Shown here one piece after another: positions 10,991-21,418 of a DNA stretch of 64,000 nucleotides (the stretch's first letter is position 1; each line of letters starts with the position of its first letter). The notes under the pieces are model-generated. The model made no database searches and was not told where the DNA came from. It saw only the letters and a program-made list of their open reading frames with translations. Both the position numbers and the translations under genes were made by a program. The stretch comes from an uncultured Clostridia bacterium (GTDB lineage Bacteria > Bacillota > Clostridia > Oscillospirales > Oscillospiraceae): assembly GCA_945948535.1 (NCBI GenBank), contig CAMFBN010000006.1, positions 1 through 64,000 on the forward strand, written 5' to 3'.

Positions 10991-11626
10991 ATGGAACTAC
11001 TGTATGTGGATGAAGCCGTGGTAGTGTGCATGAAACCCGCCCGTGTGCTGTCCACGGATGAACCGGGAGGACTGCCGGAGCTGGTGCGTCAGGCACTGGG
11101 GTACCCGAGGGCGGATGTGCGCACGGTACACCGGCTGGACCGGGTGGTCAGCGGGGTGATGGTGCTGGCAAGGTCCGCTGAGGCCGCGTCGGAACTGTCC
11201 CGGCAGGTGCGGGAGGACGAATTTTCCAAGGAATACCTTGCGGTTCTCCACGGCGTTCCAAAGTCCCCGGAGGGAACGCTTACGGATCTGCTGTACCGGG
11301 ACAAGGCCCGCCGTATGACCATGGTAGCCCGTGAGCCGGGGAAGGGCGTGCAGGAAGCGGTGCTTGACTACCGGGTATTGGGGACGGCTGAGGGTCTGAG
11401 CAAGGTAGCCGTGCTTCTTCACACCGGCAGAACCCACCAGATTCGGGTGCAGTTTGCCAGCCGGGGACTGCCGCTGGTGGGGGAGCGGAAGTATTCGGAA
11501 CTGGGGGACCCCTGTGAAATCGCCCTGTGGTCCCATAAAATCGGCTTTACCCACCCGCTGACAGGGAAACAAATGGAGTTCTCTCAGGAGCCGCCAAAGG
11601 AGAATCCCTGGACGCTTTTTGAATGA
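10991..11626 (+). CDS. RluA-family pseudouridine synthase
   Basis: HRLDRVVSGVMVLARS, TGRTHQIRVQFASRGLPLVGE. Confidence 0.92.
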   Translation: MELLYVDEAVVVCMKPARVLSTDEPGGLPELVRQALGYPRADVRTVHRLDRVVSGVMVLARSAEAASELSRQVREDEFSKEYLAVLHGVPKSPEGTLTDLLYRDKARRMTMVAREPGKGVQEAVLDYRVLGTAEGLSKVAVLLHTGRTHQIRVQFASRGLPLVGERKYSELGDPCEIALWSHKIGFTHPLTGKQMEFSQEPPKENPWTLFE

Positions 11627-11700
11627 AGTCCCGACATGCTGTGCGATAAATGGAGTATATCATACTTTTTCCATTCTTGCAAACACCAGGAGGATAAGTA

Positions 11701-11958
11701 ATGCCGCATTATGACTTTTTCCAGCACAAACAGTGCGAGTATTTCCCATGCCATGCGGGGGCCGACCCGGAGACCTTCAGCTGCCTGTTCTGCTACTGTC
11801 CGCTGTACTGCCTGGGCGAGAACTGCGGTGGAAACTTTCGATACACCGCCTCCGGCATCAAGGACTGCCAGCACTGTCTGCGGCCCCATAGACGGGAGAA
11901 TTATGACACCATCTGCAAACAAATGAAACAGGTGCTGGAGCTGGTGAAAAAGCCTTGA
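11701..11958 (+). CDS. Cysteine-rich small domain protein
   Basis: CEYFPCHAGADPETFSCLFCYCPLYCLGENCGGNFRYTASGIKDCQHC. Confidence 0.85.
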   Translation: MPHYDFFQHKQCEYFPCHAGADPETFSCLFCYCPLYCLGENCGGNFRYTASGIKDCQHCLRPHRRENYDTICKQMKQVLELVKKP

Positions 11959-11993
11959 TTTTTTGCCGCTAAGCTGGTATAATGGCACCCAAT

Positions 11994-12084
11994 GGAGATG
12001 TACCCAAGTGGCCGAAGGGTGCGGATTCGAAATCCGCTAGGCGCCGAAAGGCGTGCGGGGGTTCAAATCCCTCCATCTCCGCCA
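11994..12084 (+). tRNA. tRNA-Ser(CGA)
   Basis: GGAGATG...CATCTCC acceptor stem, gcgga-ttCGAaa-tccgc anticodon arm, long variable arm, T-loop ggttcaaatcc, encoded CCA. Confidence 0.93.
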
Positions 12085-12088
12085 GGAA

Positions 12089-12120
12089 AGCCATACCCTT
12101 ACGGGGGTATGGTTTTTTCT
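12089..12120 (+). terminator. Terminator after tRNA-Ser
   Basis: ccatacccttacgggggtatggtttttt. Confidence 0.75.
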
Positions 12121-12124
12121 AATT

Positions 12125-12230
12125 GGAGGGATTTGAACCGTAATGAATCCATCAGTCCGGTGGACTGATGGCATCCGGCGGCTCGACGCCGGATGCTCCA
12201 TATTGTAATCAAATCCCTCCATCTCCGCCA
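12125..12230. repeat. Compound palindromic element with a duplicated tRNA-Ser 3' end
   Basis: Inverted GGAGGGATTTGAACC (12125), hairpin CCATCAGTCC-GGT-GGACTGATGG, hairpin GCATCCGGCG-GCTCGA-CGCCGGATGC, then TCAAATCCCTCCATCTCCGCCA (12209-12230), identical to tRNA positions 12063-12084. Confidence 0.85.
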
Positions 12231-12446
12231 ATACATTTAATCCCGGTATTCTTTTGGAATACCGGGATTGAATGTTTTTCGTATTCAATTCAGATAATGA
12301 ATATTTCAAAGACTGCGTTTTCCCTTATTTTTACCCTTATGCCTTCACGGATTTGATAAACTGCTTAATCCGCAGCACCTTTTTGCATTTGGATGGTTCT
12401 GAACCATAGTGAATCAAACCCTCTGAAAACTGGGGAATTACCAATA

Positions 12447-13415
12447 TTAAACAAAAAACTGGAACAGGCAGAAGGCAGCATAGATGCACAGAAGCAGGAT
12501 ACCCTGCCAGCGCTCCAGCTTTTTCCGGGTCAGGGCGGGGACGCACAGCAGCAACATGACAATCAGCATCAGGGGAATGTCCAGCACCAGAGATGCGTTG
12601 TGGCCCAGCAGCAGCTTGCCCACGGGCACCTCGAAGGGAGCCAGCGTGACCGCCACACCGGAAACCAGCACCAGATTGAACACGTTCGCGCCGATGACGT
12701 TGCCGATGCCCAGGGAGGCATGGCCCTTCTTTAGAGATGTGATGGTGGTGACCAGCTCGGGAAGGCTGGTGCCCAGCGCCACGAAGGTCAGAGCGATGAC
12801 GGTTTCGGGCACGCCCAGGAACTGGGCAATGATGGTGCCGTGTTCCACCAGCAGGTCAGCGCCCACGGCGATGAGGGCCGCGCCCACCACCAGCAGCACC
12901 AGCTCCATCAGCAGGGTCCGGGGCTTGCCGTCGCTTTCCTCTTCTTCCTCCACTTCATCGGGGTGCTTCAGGCCCTGACGGACGTTGAGGATCAGGTAGA
13001 CAACGAAGATCGCCAGCATGACAAGACCCATCCAGCGGGGGAAGTAGCCCAGCAGGTAGGCGGCTACGCAGTAGAGAGCTGCGGAGCTGAAGAAGAAAAT
13101 GACGGGCATTTTCATGGTTTTCGCGTTGGCAGGGCCGGGGTTGAAGGCGACGGAAATACCGGCAATCAGGGCGGTGTTGCAGATGATGGAGCCGATGGCG
13201 TTGCCGTAGGCCATGGCGCCCTGACCCAGCATGGCGCCGGTGGCGGAGACCATGACCTCGGGCAGGGTGGTGCCGATGGAAACCACAGTGGCGCCCACGA
13301 TGATATCGGGCAGGTGGAAGCGGCGGGCGAGGCCGGTGGCGCCGTCAACGAACCAGTCGCCGCCCTTGATGAGCAGCAGCAGACCGACGGCAAAGAAAAG
13401 AATGGATTGAATCAT
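12447..13415 (-). CDS. Calcium/sodium antiporter, CaCA family (YrbG-like)
   Basis: Two alpha-repeats: GATVVSIGTTLPEVMVSATG and ALTFVALGTSLPELVTTITS. Confidence 0.92.
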   Translation of the reverse strand: MIQSILFFAVGLLLLIKGGDWFVDGATGLARRFHLPDIIVGATVVSIGTTLPEVMVSATGAMLGQGAMAYGNAIGSIICNTALIAGISVAFNPGPANAKTMKMPVIFFFSSAALYCVAAYLLGYFPRWMGLVMLAIFVVYLILNVRQGLKHPDEVEEEEESDGKPRTLLMELVLLVVGAALIAVGADLLVEHGTIIAQFLGVPETVIALTFVALGTSLPELVTTITSLKKGHASLGIGNVIGANVFNLVLVSGVAVTLAPFEVPVGKLLLGHNASLVLDIPLMLIVMLLLCVPALTRKKLERWQGILLLCIYAAFCLFQFFV

Positions 13416-13447
13416 TTTGCACACTCCTAACACAAATTCTTAACGCA

Positions 13448-13620
13448 AGGCGAAAAAAATACCCGACACCCCAATACGGATGCCGAGCTCAAACATACGA
13501 CTGGGGAGAACATCGTGAGTCTCGCAAATTAAAGCAAGCCAGGCAAAAGCCGCGTCTGTTGACTTGCTGCGCGAAAGGCGCTTGCTACTCCCTCATCGTC
13601 GGAGATATTCATTTCCGCTA
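13448..13620 (-). promoter_or_regulatory. yybP-ykoY-type (Mn2+) riboswitch leader with terminator
   Basis: Minus strand contains GAGGGAGTAGC, AAGTCAACA and GCGAGACT, then the hairpin ctcggcatcc-gtattg-gggtgtcggg followed by tattttttt just upstream of the antiporter. Confidence 0.75.
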
Positions 13621-13720
13621 TTCTAGCATTGCATCCGGAAAAAGTCAAGCTGGAATCTCTGAAAATGTGACGGACTTGTCCATAGCAGCTGTGGTAGGAT
13701 TCTGCGTGGAGGGATGCGGT

Positions 13721-14692
13721 ATGAAAGTAATCTGGAAGGAAATCTGCACGGCTTTTTTTATGGGGGCGATTCTGCCGGTATTGATTCTAAATATTTCCGC
13801 GCTTTTACTCAGGGGAAAAGCGCAGGAACTGCCAATTGTAGAAAGCGTTCCGGAGACAAGCGCGGCAGAGGGGTTGGATTTTCCCGTGCTGATACATTTT
13901 TCGGACGGAAATGTGAAGCAGATGGATATGGATATGTACCTGACCGGTGTCGTTCTTGGCGAAATGCCGGCGGATTTTGAATCGGAGGCGTTGAAAGCGC
14001 AGGCAGTTGCCGCAAGGACCTATACCGCAAAGGCGGTCAAGACCGGTGGAAAACATGGAAACGGAAGCATATGCACCGATCCCAGCTGCTGTCAGGCGTA
14101 TCTGTCGGAAGAAATGTACCTCAGCCGGGGCGGAACGGAGGAACTGCTTCAGAAGGTTCGCAGTGCAGTCGAGGATACCTCCGGCTATGTGCTGACCTAT
14201 GATGGAGAACTGATCGAAGCGACGTATTTCTCCTGCTCCGGGGGCAGCACGGAGGACGCCGTCGCTGTTTGGGGCACGGATTATCCCTATTTAAGGGCAG
14301 TGCCCAGCCCCGGAGAGGAGGAGGCTCATCACTTTTGCGACACGACGTGCTTTACAGTATCGCAGTTTCAGGAAAAGACCGGCTGTACCCTGACTGGGGA
14401 CCAAAGCGAATGGTTTGAAATTGAAGCGTACACACAAGGCGGCGGAATAGACTCAATGCTGATCTGCGGGGAACGATACACCGGGACGCAGCTGCGTCAG
14501 CGATTGGGCCTGCCTTCCACCGCTATGACGATATCCGCCGTGGGAAACACCATTACGATTGTCACAAGGGGCTATGGTCACCGAGTGGGAATGAGCCAGT
14601 ACGGAGCCGATGCCATGGCGGCAACCGGCAGTAATTTTATTGAGATTCTGGCGCATTACTATCCCGGCACGCAGCTGGTCCAGCTTTCTTAA
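13721..14692 (+). CDS. spoIID: Stage II sporulation protein D
   Basis: LTGVVLGEMPADFESEALKAQAVAARTYT...GYGHRVGMSQYGADAMAATG. Confidence 0.93.
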   Translation: MKVIWKEICTAFFMGAILPVLILNISALLLRGKAQELPIVESVPETSAAEGLDFPVLIHFSDGNVKQMDMDMYLTGVVLGEMPADFESEALKAQAVAARTYTAKAVKTGGKHGNGSICTDPSCCQAYLSEEMYLSRGGTEELLQKVRSAVEDTSGYVLTYDGELIEATYFSCSGGSTEDAVAVWGTDYPYLRAVPSPGEEEAHHFCDTTCFTVSQFQEKTGCTLTGDQSEWFEIEAYTQGGGIDSMLICGERYTGTQLRQRLGLPSTAMTISAVGNTITIVTRGYGHRVGMSQYGADAMAATGSNFIEILAHYYPGTQLVQLS

Positions 14693-14847
14693 AAGGTCTG
14701 TTATACAATAGAGAATCACTTATCCTGCGGACGGAAATGCCGCAGGCTTATAATTAACAGTAAGTTCACACAGAGAACCGTTGTTTTATCGAGAAAAATC
14801 TGGTATAGTATACAAAAACTGAGAAGTTAGAAAAAGGAGGAGTCCCA

Positions 14848-16551
14848 ATGATTCTGACGATTGACGGACATACTGCGGAAGCAAAACCGGAGCAAAGTCT
14901 GCTGGACCTGGTGAAACAGTTGGGTCTGGAAGGGAATCGCCTTGCAGACCGTCCACTCGCCGCTAAAATTGCCGGTGAGGTATTTACGCTGAATTATATT
15001 CCTGTCCGCACAAAGGATACGCAGGGTGACCGTCCCTCTATGCGTCAGGCCATGGCGGCTTCCAACGGCGTTATCCGCCTGCTTCACTACGGCGACTCTG
15101 CCGGTAAGAAATGCTATATCCGTACAGCCCAGTTTGCATTCTTTTTGGCACTGCGGCAGCTGTGGCCGGATTCTGCGGGAAAGATCAGCTGTACCCTTGG
15201 CTCCAGCGTCTACATTCAGGTCAGCGGTGCTCCGGATTTTTCAGCGTCGAAACTAAAGCAGCGGGTGAAGGAGATCGTGCAGGAGGGGATTCCGCTGATT
15301 CGCCGCAGAGTCCCGCTGGAAGACGCTGCTGCCAGATTTCACAGGGAAGGGCAGGAGGACAAAGCCCGTCTTCTCCGCTGGCGTTCCACAGATTACTTTG
15401 ACGAATACGTGTTTGGGGACTATGCTGACTATTTCTATGGGGAAATGCTGCCCTCGACGGCGTATCTGACCGTCTGGGATATTTTACCGGCAGATGGAGG
15501 ATTCCTTTTCCTCTACCCGGACGATCAGAATCCTGAGATTTGCGCAAAGATTCCCGCCATGCCGAATTTCTTTTCTGTGTTCAATGAAGGGGAACGCTGG
15601 TGCGCGCTGATGGAGTGTGAAACCGTCGCCGATTTGAACGAACTGACGACCTCGGGCAAAATCCGGGAACTGATCCGGGTAAACGAGGCGCTGCATGAAA
15701 AGCGGTTTTCCCAGGTGGCAGACATGGTTTGCCAGCGCGGCGCGAAGGCGGTTATGCTGGCAGGCCCCAGTTCCTCCGGTAAGACGACTTCTGCTCACCG
15801 CCTGGCGACCCAGCTTCGTGTCCATGGAAAAAAACCAATCCTCATGAGTTTGGATGACTACTACATTGACCGGGATAAAATCGCCCCCGGCCCGGATGGG
15901 AAGCTGGACTTGGAGCACATCAATACCATTGACGTTGCCCTGTTCCGGGAGAATATGGCTCATCTGCTGTCAGGAGAGAGCGTGGAGCTTCCAAGATTCA
16001 ACTTTATCACCGGCCGCAGAGAATGGACAGGGAAGATTCTGACACTGTCTGAGAATTCTGTGATTATCGTGGAGGGTCTCCACGGTCTGAATCCGGCCTT
16101 GCTTCCGGAAAATGTGGAGAAATCCCTGATTTTCCGGCTTTATGTCAGCCCCCTGCTGCCGCTCAATCTGGATGACCATAACCGTATCCCCACCAGCTAT
16201 CTGCGGCTGCTTCGCCGCATTGTACGGGACTACGAGACCCGGGGCGCGTCGGTACAGCATACCCTCTCCATGTGGGACAGCGTGCGCAGGGGAGAGCAGC
16301 GGTGGATTTTCCCTTATCAGGAGAATGCGGATGTGATCTTCAACAGCTCCACGCTGTATGAGCTGGCGGTGCTGAAAAAGCACATCTTCCCCCCACTGAC
16401 AGCGGTGCAGCCGGAGGATGAATGCTACGATGCGGTTCGGAATATTGTCAAGATCCTCAATTACATCCAGGAGGCAGACGTGGACGATGAGATCCCGCCA
16501 ACCAGTCTGGTGCGGGAATTCATCGGCGGGAACACCTTCTATCGAACCTGA
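14848..16551 (+). CDS. TGS/tRNA-SAD-like plus uridine kinase-type nucleoside kinase
   Basis: N-terminal ThrRS-like TGS region; P-loop MLAGPSSSGKTTSAHRLATQL; FNFITGRREW. Confidence 0.88.
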   Translation: MILTIDGHTAEAKPEQSLLDLVKQLGLEGNRLADRPLAAKIAGEVFTLNYIPVRTKDTQGDRPSMRQAMAASNGVIRLLHYGDSAGKKCYIRTAQFAFFLALRQLWPDSAGKISCTLGSSVYIQVSGAPDFSASKLKQRVKEIVQEGIPLIRRRVPLEDAAARFHREGQEDKARLLRWRSTDYFDEYVFGDYADYFYGEMLPSTAYLTVWDILPADGGFLFLYPDDQNPEICAKIPAMPNFFSVFNEGERWCALMECETVADLNELTTSGKIRELIRVNEALHEKRFSQVADMVCQRGAKAVMLAGPSSSGKTTSAHRLATQLRVHGKKPILMSLDDYYIDRDKIAPGPDGKLDLEHINTIDVALFRENMAHLLSGESVELPRFNFITGRREWTGKILTLSENSVIIVEGLHGLNPALLPENVEKSLIFRLYVSPLLPLNLDDHNRIPTSYLRLLRRIVRDYETRGASVQHTLSMWDSVRRGEQRWIFPYQENADVIFNSSTLYELAVLKKHIFPPLTAVQPEDECYDAVRNIVKILNYIQEADVDDEIPPTSLVREFIGGNTFYRT

Positions 16552-16557
16552 ATATGG

Positions 16558-16588
16558 TAACATCCCGGAAGCGCTGCTTCCGGGATGT
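16558..16588. terminator. Bidirectional terminator
   Basis: aacatcccggaagcgctgcttccgggatgt. Confidence 0.7.
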
Positions 16589-16600
16589 CTGCATTCTAGA

Positions 16601-17710
16601 TCAGTTGATTTTCACATTTTCCCACAGGGTGTTCAGGTATCCCAGGGCCTCGCTGTCCAGATTCTTGTAGGCCAGTTTGTTGTATGCCTCAGCAAAGTTC
16701 TCCAATTCCGGATAGAGAACTTCCATGGCTTCGCCGCCCATTTCCTCAATATAGCCGTCGTTGGTATAAACGATGCTGTTGGGAGAGGCATAGTAGGTAA
16801 ACTCGGCGTTTGCGATGGCAGGTTCCTCGGAGAGCATGAAGTTAATAAAGGTCTCTGCCAGCTCCTTGTTCTGGGCGCAGGAGGGGATGCACATGGCGTC
16901 CACATAGAAGTTGGTGTTCTCAGGATAGTAGAATTGCAGGTCAACATTTTCGGACTGGGCGTCCACCATGGTGAAGTAGTCACCGGCATAATATGCGCCG
17001 ATCGCCGCCTCACCGGACTCCATCATGTTGAAGATCTCGTCCATCACGTAGCTCTTGACCAGAGGACGCTGTGCCAGCAGCTCGTCGTACGCCTTGTCCC
17101 AGCTGGCCTTGTCCGTAGTGTTCACGTCGATGCCCAGCTTGTACATGGCGGTACCGAAGGCATCCCGGGAGTTGTTGAACTGCAAGACCTTGCCTGCATA
17201 TTTTTCATTCCAAAGCAGGTCCCAGCTGCCGCTATCGGCTTCGTCAACCACATTGGCGTCATAGATAACGCCCACAATGCCGTAGGTGTAGGGAATGGAA
17301 TACTGGTTGTCGGGATCGTAGTACAAGCCCTTGAAGGTATCTTCGATATACTGATAGTTGGGGATATTGTCAAAGTTCAGGGGCAGCAGCAGGCCTTCCT
17401 GTGCCATTCTCGCAATCATATAGTCGGAAGGGATGATGACATCGTAGCTGACGGCACCGCTGGAAATTTTGCTGTACATATCCTCGTTGGAGGCGAAGGT
17501 AGAGTAGTTAACGGTAACCTTTTCTCCGTAGGTTTCCTGATACCACTTTTCAAATTCCCGAATGGTGTCGAAGGAGCCTTCGCTGCCGTCGGAAATATAC
17601 TCGCCCCAGTTGTAGACATTCAGGGTCAGGCCCTTCTTGCCACCACAGCCGGTCAGGCACATGCCCGCCAGCATCATGGCAATCAGGCACAGGGAAATCC
17701 ATTTTTTCAT
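16601..17710 (-). CDS. potD: Spermidine/putrescine ABC transporter substrate-binding protein
   Basis: Lipobox LTGCGG; LNVYNWGEYISDG..., typical PotD. Confidence 0.92.
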   Translation of the reverse strand: MKKWISLCLIAMMLAGMCLTGCGGKKGLTLNVYNWGEYISDGSEGSFDTIREFEKWYQETYGEKVTVNYSTFASNEDMYSKISSGAVSYDVIIPSDYMIARMAQEGLLLPLNFDNIPNYQYIEDTFKGLYYDPDNQYSIPYTYGIVGVIYDANVVDEADSGSWDLLWNEKYAGKVLQFNNSRDAFGTAMYKLGIDVNTTDKASWDKAYDELLAQRPLVKSYVMDEIFNMMESGEAAIGAYYAGDYFTMVDAQSENVDLQFYYPENTNFYVDAMCIPSCAQNKELAETFINFMLSEEPAIANAEFTYYASPNSIVYTNDGYIEEMGGEAMEVLYPELENFAEAYNKLAYKNLDSEALGYLNTLWENVKIN

Positions 17711-17742
17711 TCTGTTTCCTCCGTTTTTTCTTCAAAGGTAGA

Positions 17743-18534
17743 TTATTTTGCTTCATCCTTTTCGTCCACAAGGTTGCTGATCAGAAGCAGGCCCAGAGTG
17801 ACGAAGAAGATGATGGTCGCCAGTGCGTACATTTTCGGCGTTACGGTCTTCTTGGTCATGCCGTAAATCCGAATGGGCAGCGTTTCAAAGCCGTTGCCGG
17901 AAGTAAAGTAGCTGATTACGAAGTCATCCAGTGACAGAGTGAAGGCCATAATGGCGCCGGTGATGATACCGGGCAGGATTTCCGGCAGCTCCACCTTGAA
18001 GAAAGCGCCCATAGGCGTGCAGCCCAGATCCATGGCCGCTTCCGGCAGGGACTTGTCCATCTGCCGCAGCTTCGGCAGAATCTGCAAAATCACATAGGGC
18101 AGGCAGAAGGTGATGTGGGCGATCAGCATGGTCCAGAAGCTCAGACTGGTGGACGCACCGAACAGTCTGCCCACAAAGACGAACATCAGCATCAGGGAAA
18201 TACCCGTGATGATATCCGGATTGGTCATGGGGATGTCCGTTACGGTGTTCATCACAGCCTTGGACCACTTTGAGCGAAGCTTATTGATACCCACGGCGGC
18301 AGCTGTACCCATAACTGTGGAAATCACGGTGGCGGAAGCCGCCAGAATCAGCGTATTGCGTACCGCCTCCAGCGTGTTGCGGTCCTTCAATAGCTCCTGA
18401 TACCATTTCAGGGAGAAGCCGGAAAACACGGAAAGACTTTTTGACTCGTTAAAGGAGAATACAAGAAGCACCAGAATCGGAGCAAAAAGAATCGCGAATA
18501 CGATGCTGCTGTAGATTTTGGAAGATGTTTTCAT
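17743..18534 (-). CDS. potC: Spermidine/putrescine ABC transporter permease
   Basis: Permease with DLGCTPMGAFFKVELPEILPGIITG; pot operon context. Confidence 0.92.
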   Translation of the reverse strand: MKTSSKIYSSIVFAILFAPILVLLVFSFNESKSLSVFSGFSLKWYQELLKDRNTLEAVRNTLILAASATVISTVMGTAAAVGINKLRSKWSKAVMNTVTDIPMTNPDIITGISLMLMFVFVGRLFGASTSLSFWTMLIAHITFCLPYVILQILPKLRQMDKSLPEAAMDLGCTPMGAFFKVELPEILPGIITGAIMAFTLSLDDFVISYFTSGNGFETLPIRIYGMTKKTVTPKMYALATIIFFVTLGLLLISNLVDEKDEAK

Positions 18535-19421
18535 TCTTCGTCACCTCCGTACACATACCGTGCAGTGACATATTTGACCGCAGCCATACATACCAGCAGA
18601 ATCAGCATCAGGATGAAGGCGATGGCAGCGGCAAAATGCAGATTGTTGGCAACGTACTGCCCTTCAATCGCGTCGCCAATGAGGAAGAACTTGCCGTTGC
18701 CCAGCTTCTGGGAGATATAGAACGTGCTGATAGAGGGAATCAGAACCATGGTAATGCCGGAAATGACACCGGGCATGCTCAGAGGAATGATTACCCGCCG
18801 CAGAACGGAGATGCTTCCGCAGCCCAGATCCCGAGCCGCTTCCAGCAGCCGCCCGTCCAGTTTTGCGAGGATGGAGTAAATGGGGAGCACCATGTAGGGG
18901 AAATAGTCATACACCATGCCGATAATGACGGCGGCCTCCGTGCCGATGATGTGGACGGTTCCAAGACCCAGCGCGGAAAGGAAACCGTTCAGGATACCGG
19001 TATCCTGCAAAATCGTCATCCAGGCGTAGGTGCGGATCAGGAAATTCATCCACATGGGAATCATTATCAGCGTTACCATTGTCTTCTGCGTGCGCTCTTT
19101 GGCACGGGACATGATATAGGCCATGGGATAACCCAGCAGCAGGCAGATAATGGTGGAGATCACTGCCAGCTTGACAGACCGCATGAAGATCAGAAGATAG
19201 GTTCTGACCTCCACGGAGGAGCCGTCCTCCTGCACAATATTGCTGGTTGCGGTAAAGAAACGGGTGATATTCTCGGTGGTAAACGCAAACTGATTATCCG
19301 TAAAGGCGTAATAGGCAATGAACGCCAGCGGCACCACCACAAACAGGGCAGACCAAATGGAGTAGGGAGCCAGAGCCATCCGGTAGCCGTTCTGGGGATG
19401 CCTGCGATTTGCGGTTCTCAT
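18531..19421 (-). CDS. potB: Spermidine/putrescine ABC transporter permease
   Basis: Permease with [29 protein letters not shown]; overlaps potC. Confidence 0.92.
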   Translation of the reverse strand: MRTANRRHPQNGYRMALAPYSIWSALFVVVPLAFIAYYAFTDNQFAFTTENITRFFTATSNIVQEDGSSVEVRTYLLIFMRSVKLAVISTIICLLLGYPMAYIMSRAKERTQKTMVTLIMIPMWMNFLIRTYAWMTILQDTGILNGFLSALGLGTVHIIGTEAAVIIGMVYDYFPYMVLPIYSILAKLDGRLLEAARDLGCGSISVLRRVIIPLSMPGVISGITMVLIPSISTFYISQKLGNGKFFLIGDAIEGQYVANNLHFAAAIAFILMLILLVCMAAVKYVTARYVYGGDEE

Positions 19422-20536
19422 TCTTCCTCTTCACCTCCGGGATTGGACAGCTCGTCCAGTTCGTTGGAGAAGGAGGAGTAGTCGCCGAACATACCGGAAT
19501 ACTTGGACTTCTTCATAATATGGATGGCATCGGGCTCCAAAGAAATGCCAATATGCGCGCCTTCCTCCACCGGGTCGGTGGTCTGAATCATCCACTTGAA
19601 GCCGTCAATATCCACGATGGCCTCGTTGTGAACCCCCATGAAGGTCACGGAGGTCACGGTGCCCTGAAGCACGCCGGGTTCCGGCTTCACGATGTCCACA
19701 TCCTCCGGGCGGATGACCACATCCACAGGCTCATTGGGGGCAAAACCGGTATCCAGACAATCAAAAACCTGCCCGCCGAAACGAACCTTATAGTCCGCCA
19801 GCATCACGCCGTCCACAATATTGCTCTCACCGATGAAATCGGCAACAAAGGCATTGACAGGCTCGTTGTAAATGTCCTGCGGGGTGCCGATCTGCTGAAT
19901 CTTGCCCTCACTCATGACGACAATGGTGTCGGACATACTCAGGGCTTCCTCCTGATCGTGGGTGACGAAAATGAAGGTAATCCCGGTGGATTTCTGAATT
20001 TTTTTCAGCTCCTGCTGCATATCCTTGCGCAGCTTCAGGTCCAGCGCGCCCAGAGGTTCGTCCAGCAGCAGGACCTTCGGCTCGTTGACCAGTGCCCGTG
20101 CGATGGCGACGCGCTGCTGCTGACCGCCGGACAGGCTGGTGACACGGCGGTGGGCAAAGCCGGACAGCATAACCATGTCCAGCATTTTATTGACCTTCTC
20201 CTTGATCTCCTTTTTAGGCAGCTTTCGCTCCCGCAGGGGGAAGGCGACGTTTTCAAACACATTCAGGTGCGGAAACAGGGCATATTTCTGGAAGACCGTA
20301 TTGACGTTACGTTTGTGGGGCGGGACATCGTTGATGCGTTCTCCCATGAAAATCACATCGCCCTGATCCGGGTAGACAAAGCCGCCGATGATCCGCAGGG
20401 TGGTGGTTTTTCCGCAGCCGGAGGGGCCCAGAAGGGTAATAAACTCATTGTCGTGAATGTCCAGACTGATATTGTCCAGAACTGTCTCTCCGTCAAAAGC
20501 TTTGGAGATGTTTTTCAGTTCAATAATTTTGTCCAT
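19418..20536 (-). CDS. potA: Spermidine/putrescine ABC transporter ATPase
   Basis: [35 protein letters not shown]-terminal TOBE region. Confidence 0.94.
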   Translation of the reverse strand: MDKIIELKNISKAFDGETVLDNISLDIHDNEFITLLGPSGCGKTTTLRIIGGFVYPDQGDVIFMGERINDVPPHKRNVNTVFQKYALFPHLNVFENVAFPLRERKLPKKEIKEKVNKMLDMVMLSGFAHRRVTSLSGGQQQRVAIARALVNEPKVLLLDEPLGALDLKLRKDMQQELKKIQKSTGITFIFVTHDQEEALSMSDTIVVMSEGKIQQIGTPQDIYNEPVNAFVADFIGESNIVDGVMLADYKVRFGGQVFDCLDTGFAPNEPVDVVIRPEDVDIVKPEPGVLQGTVTSVTFMGVHNEAIVDIDGFKWMIQTTDPVEEGAHIGISLEPDAIHIMKKSKYSGMFGDYSSFSNELDELSNPGGEEEE

Positions 20537-20809
20537 TGATCGTTCCTTCTTTCCCGAATTTTGTCCAAACACATGAAAAAGCGGCACGCCGCAAATCGGC
20601 ATACCGCTTGTGTCATTCAAAACGACCGGACTTCAAGACTGTCATAGGAAAAACGGAACCCGAAAACCGCAAGGGTTCGACAAATTTCGCATCCGGCAGC
20701 GCAGAAGGGGAATCGCATCCGAATCAGATCAGAGTCTATATAGCAAAGATTACTTTTACTACTCTTATTGACCATTTCACAAGTTTATGCCATGGGGCAC
20801 TATCGGTTT

Positions 20810-20987
20810 ATAGTAACCAACTTATAAAACTGAGCTTCTAACTCAATCAATAAGGCAACAGAAGTTGCCAAACCGCAAGCGGTCTTCGGCATTCGACCCG
20901 GCTGTCCGTATGGCCTTAGCCGGCAAAGACCGGCGGTCGCAGCATCTTGCTTTGGAAAGACTCTTTCCAATTGAGATGGGTTCATTA
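20810..20987 (-). ncRNA. Unassigned structured RNA candidate
   Basis: Minus-strand promoter TTGACT-16-TATAAT (about 20990-21017) followed by a multi-hairpin region (TTGGAAAG-agt-CTTTCCAA; CCGGCT...AGCCGG; CGACC...GGTCG; GCAAC-ttct-GTTGC; closing CTCAAT/ATTGAG); no ORF. Confidence 0.55.
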
Positions 20988-21162
20988 TAACACAATTCGA
21001 CTGCAAGTCAATATGGAAAAAGAATAAATATTTGTGCAAAAAGTGGAAAAACCGGCGCAATATGCACAATAAGTTCGCCATATCCCAGAAAATGAAGAAT
21101 GCCGGTTGACAGAGCCGCAGCCTTCGTGTATGATGTCCTTGTAATTTAATACCGACAAACGA

Positions 21163-21325
21163 AGTTCTTAGGGGAATGGCGTGAGCCTGCCGAAGGAGTA
21201 ACACTCTCAGGCGCCTGTTTTCAGGTGGGGACTAAGAATGGATGTAGCTCTGGAGAATCTCAGAATTGAGTACCGAAGGTGCAAAGCGGTTTTCCGTCGA
21301 ATCTCTCAGGTAAAAGGACAGAGTA
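21163..21325 (+). promoter_or_regulatory. Tandem glycine riboswitch
   Basis: Two aptamer-like modules; the second has ctctggagaa..taccgaaggtgcaaa..aatctctcaggtaaaaggacagag. Confidence 0.92.
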
Positions 21326-21370
21326 AGTACGTTTCCTGTTTTGGCAGGGGAAACGCGCTTTCTTTTCGCT

Positions 21371-21402
21371 GGAGCAGTTGCGTCCAGCGATTTTTGTTTG
21401 TC
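21371..21402 (+). terminator. Expression-platform terminator of the glycine riboswitch
   Basis: cgctggagcagttgcgtccagcgatttttgt. Confidence 0.7.
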
Positions 21403-21418
21403 AGAAAGAGGTCAAAAA

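Noticed and set aside
20810-20987. Assigning the structured RNA as 6S RNA
   Set aside because: Size and promoter are compatible, but I cannot recognise the long rod-like 6S fold with a central bubble by eye; left unassigned.
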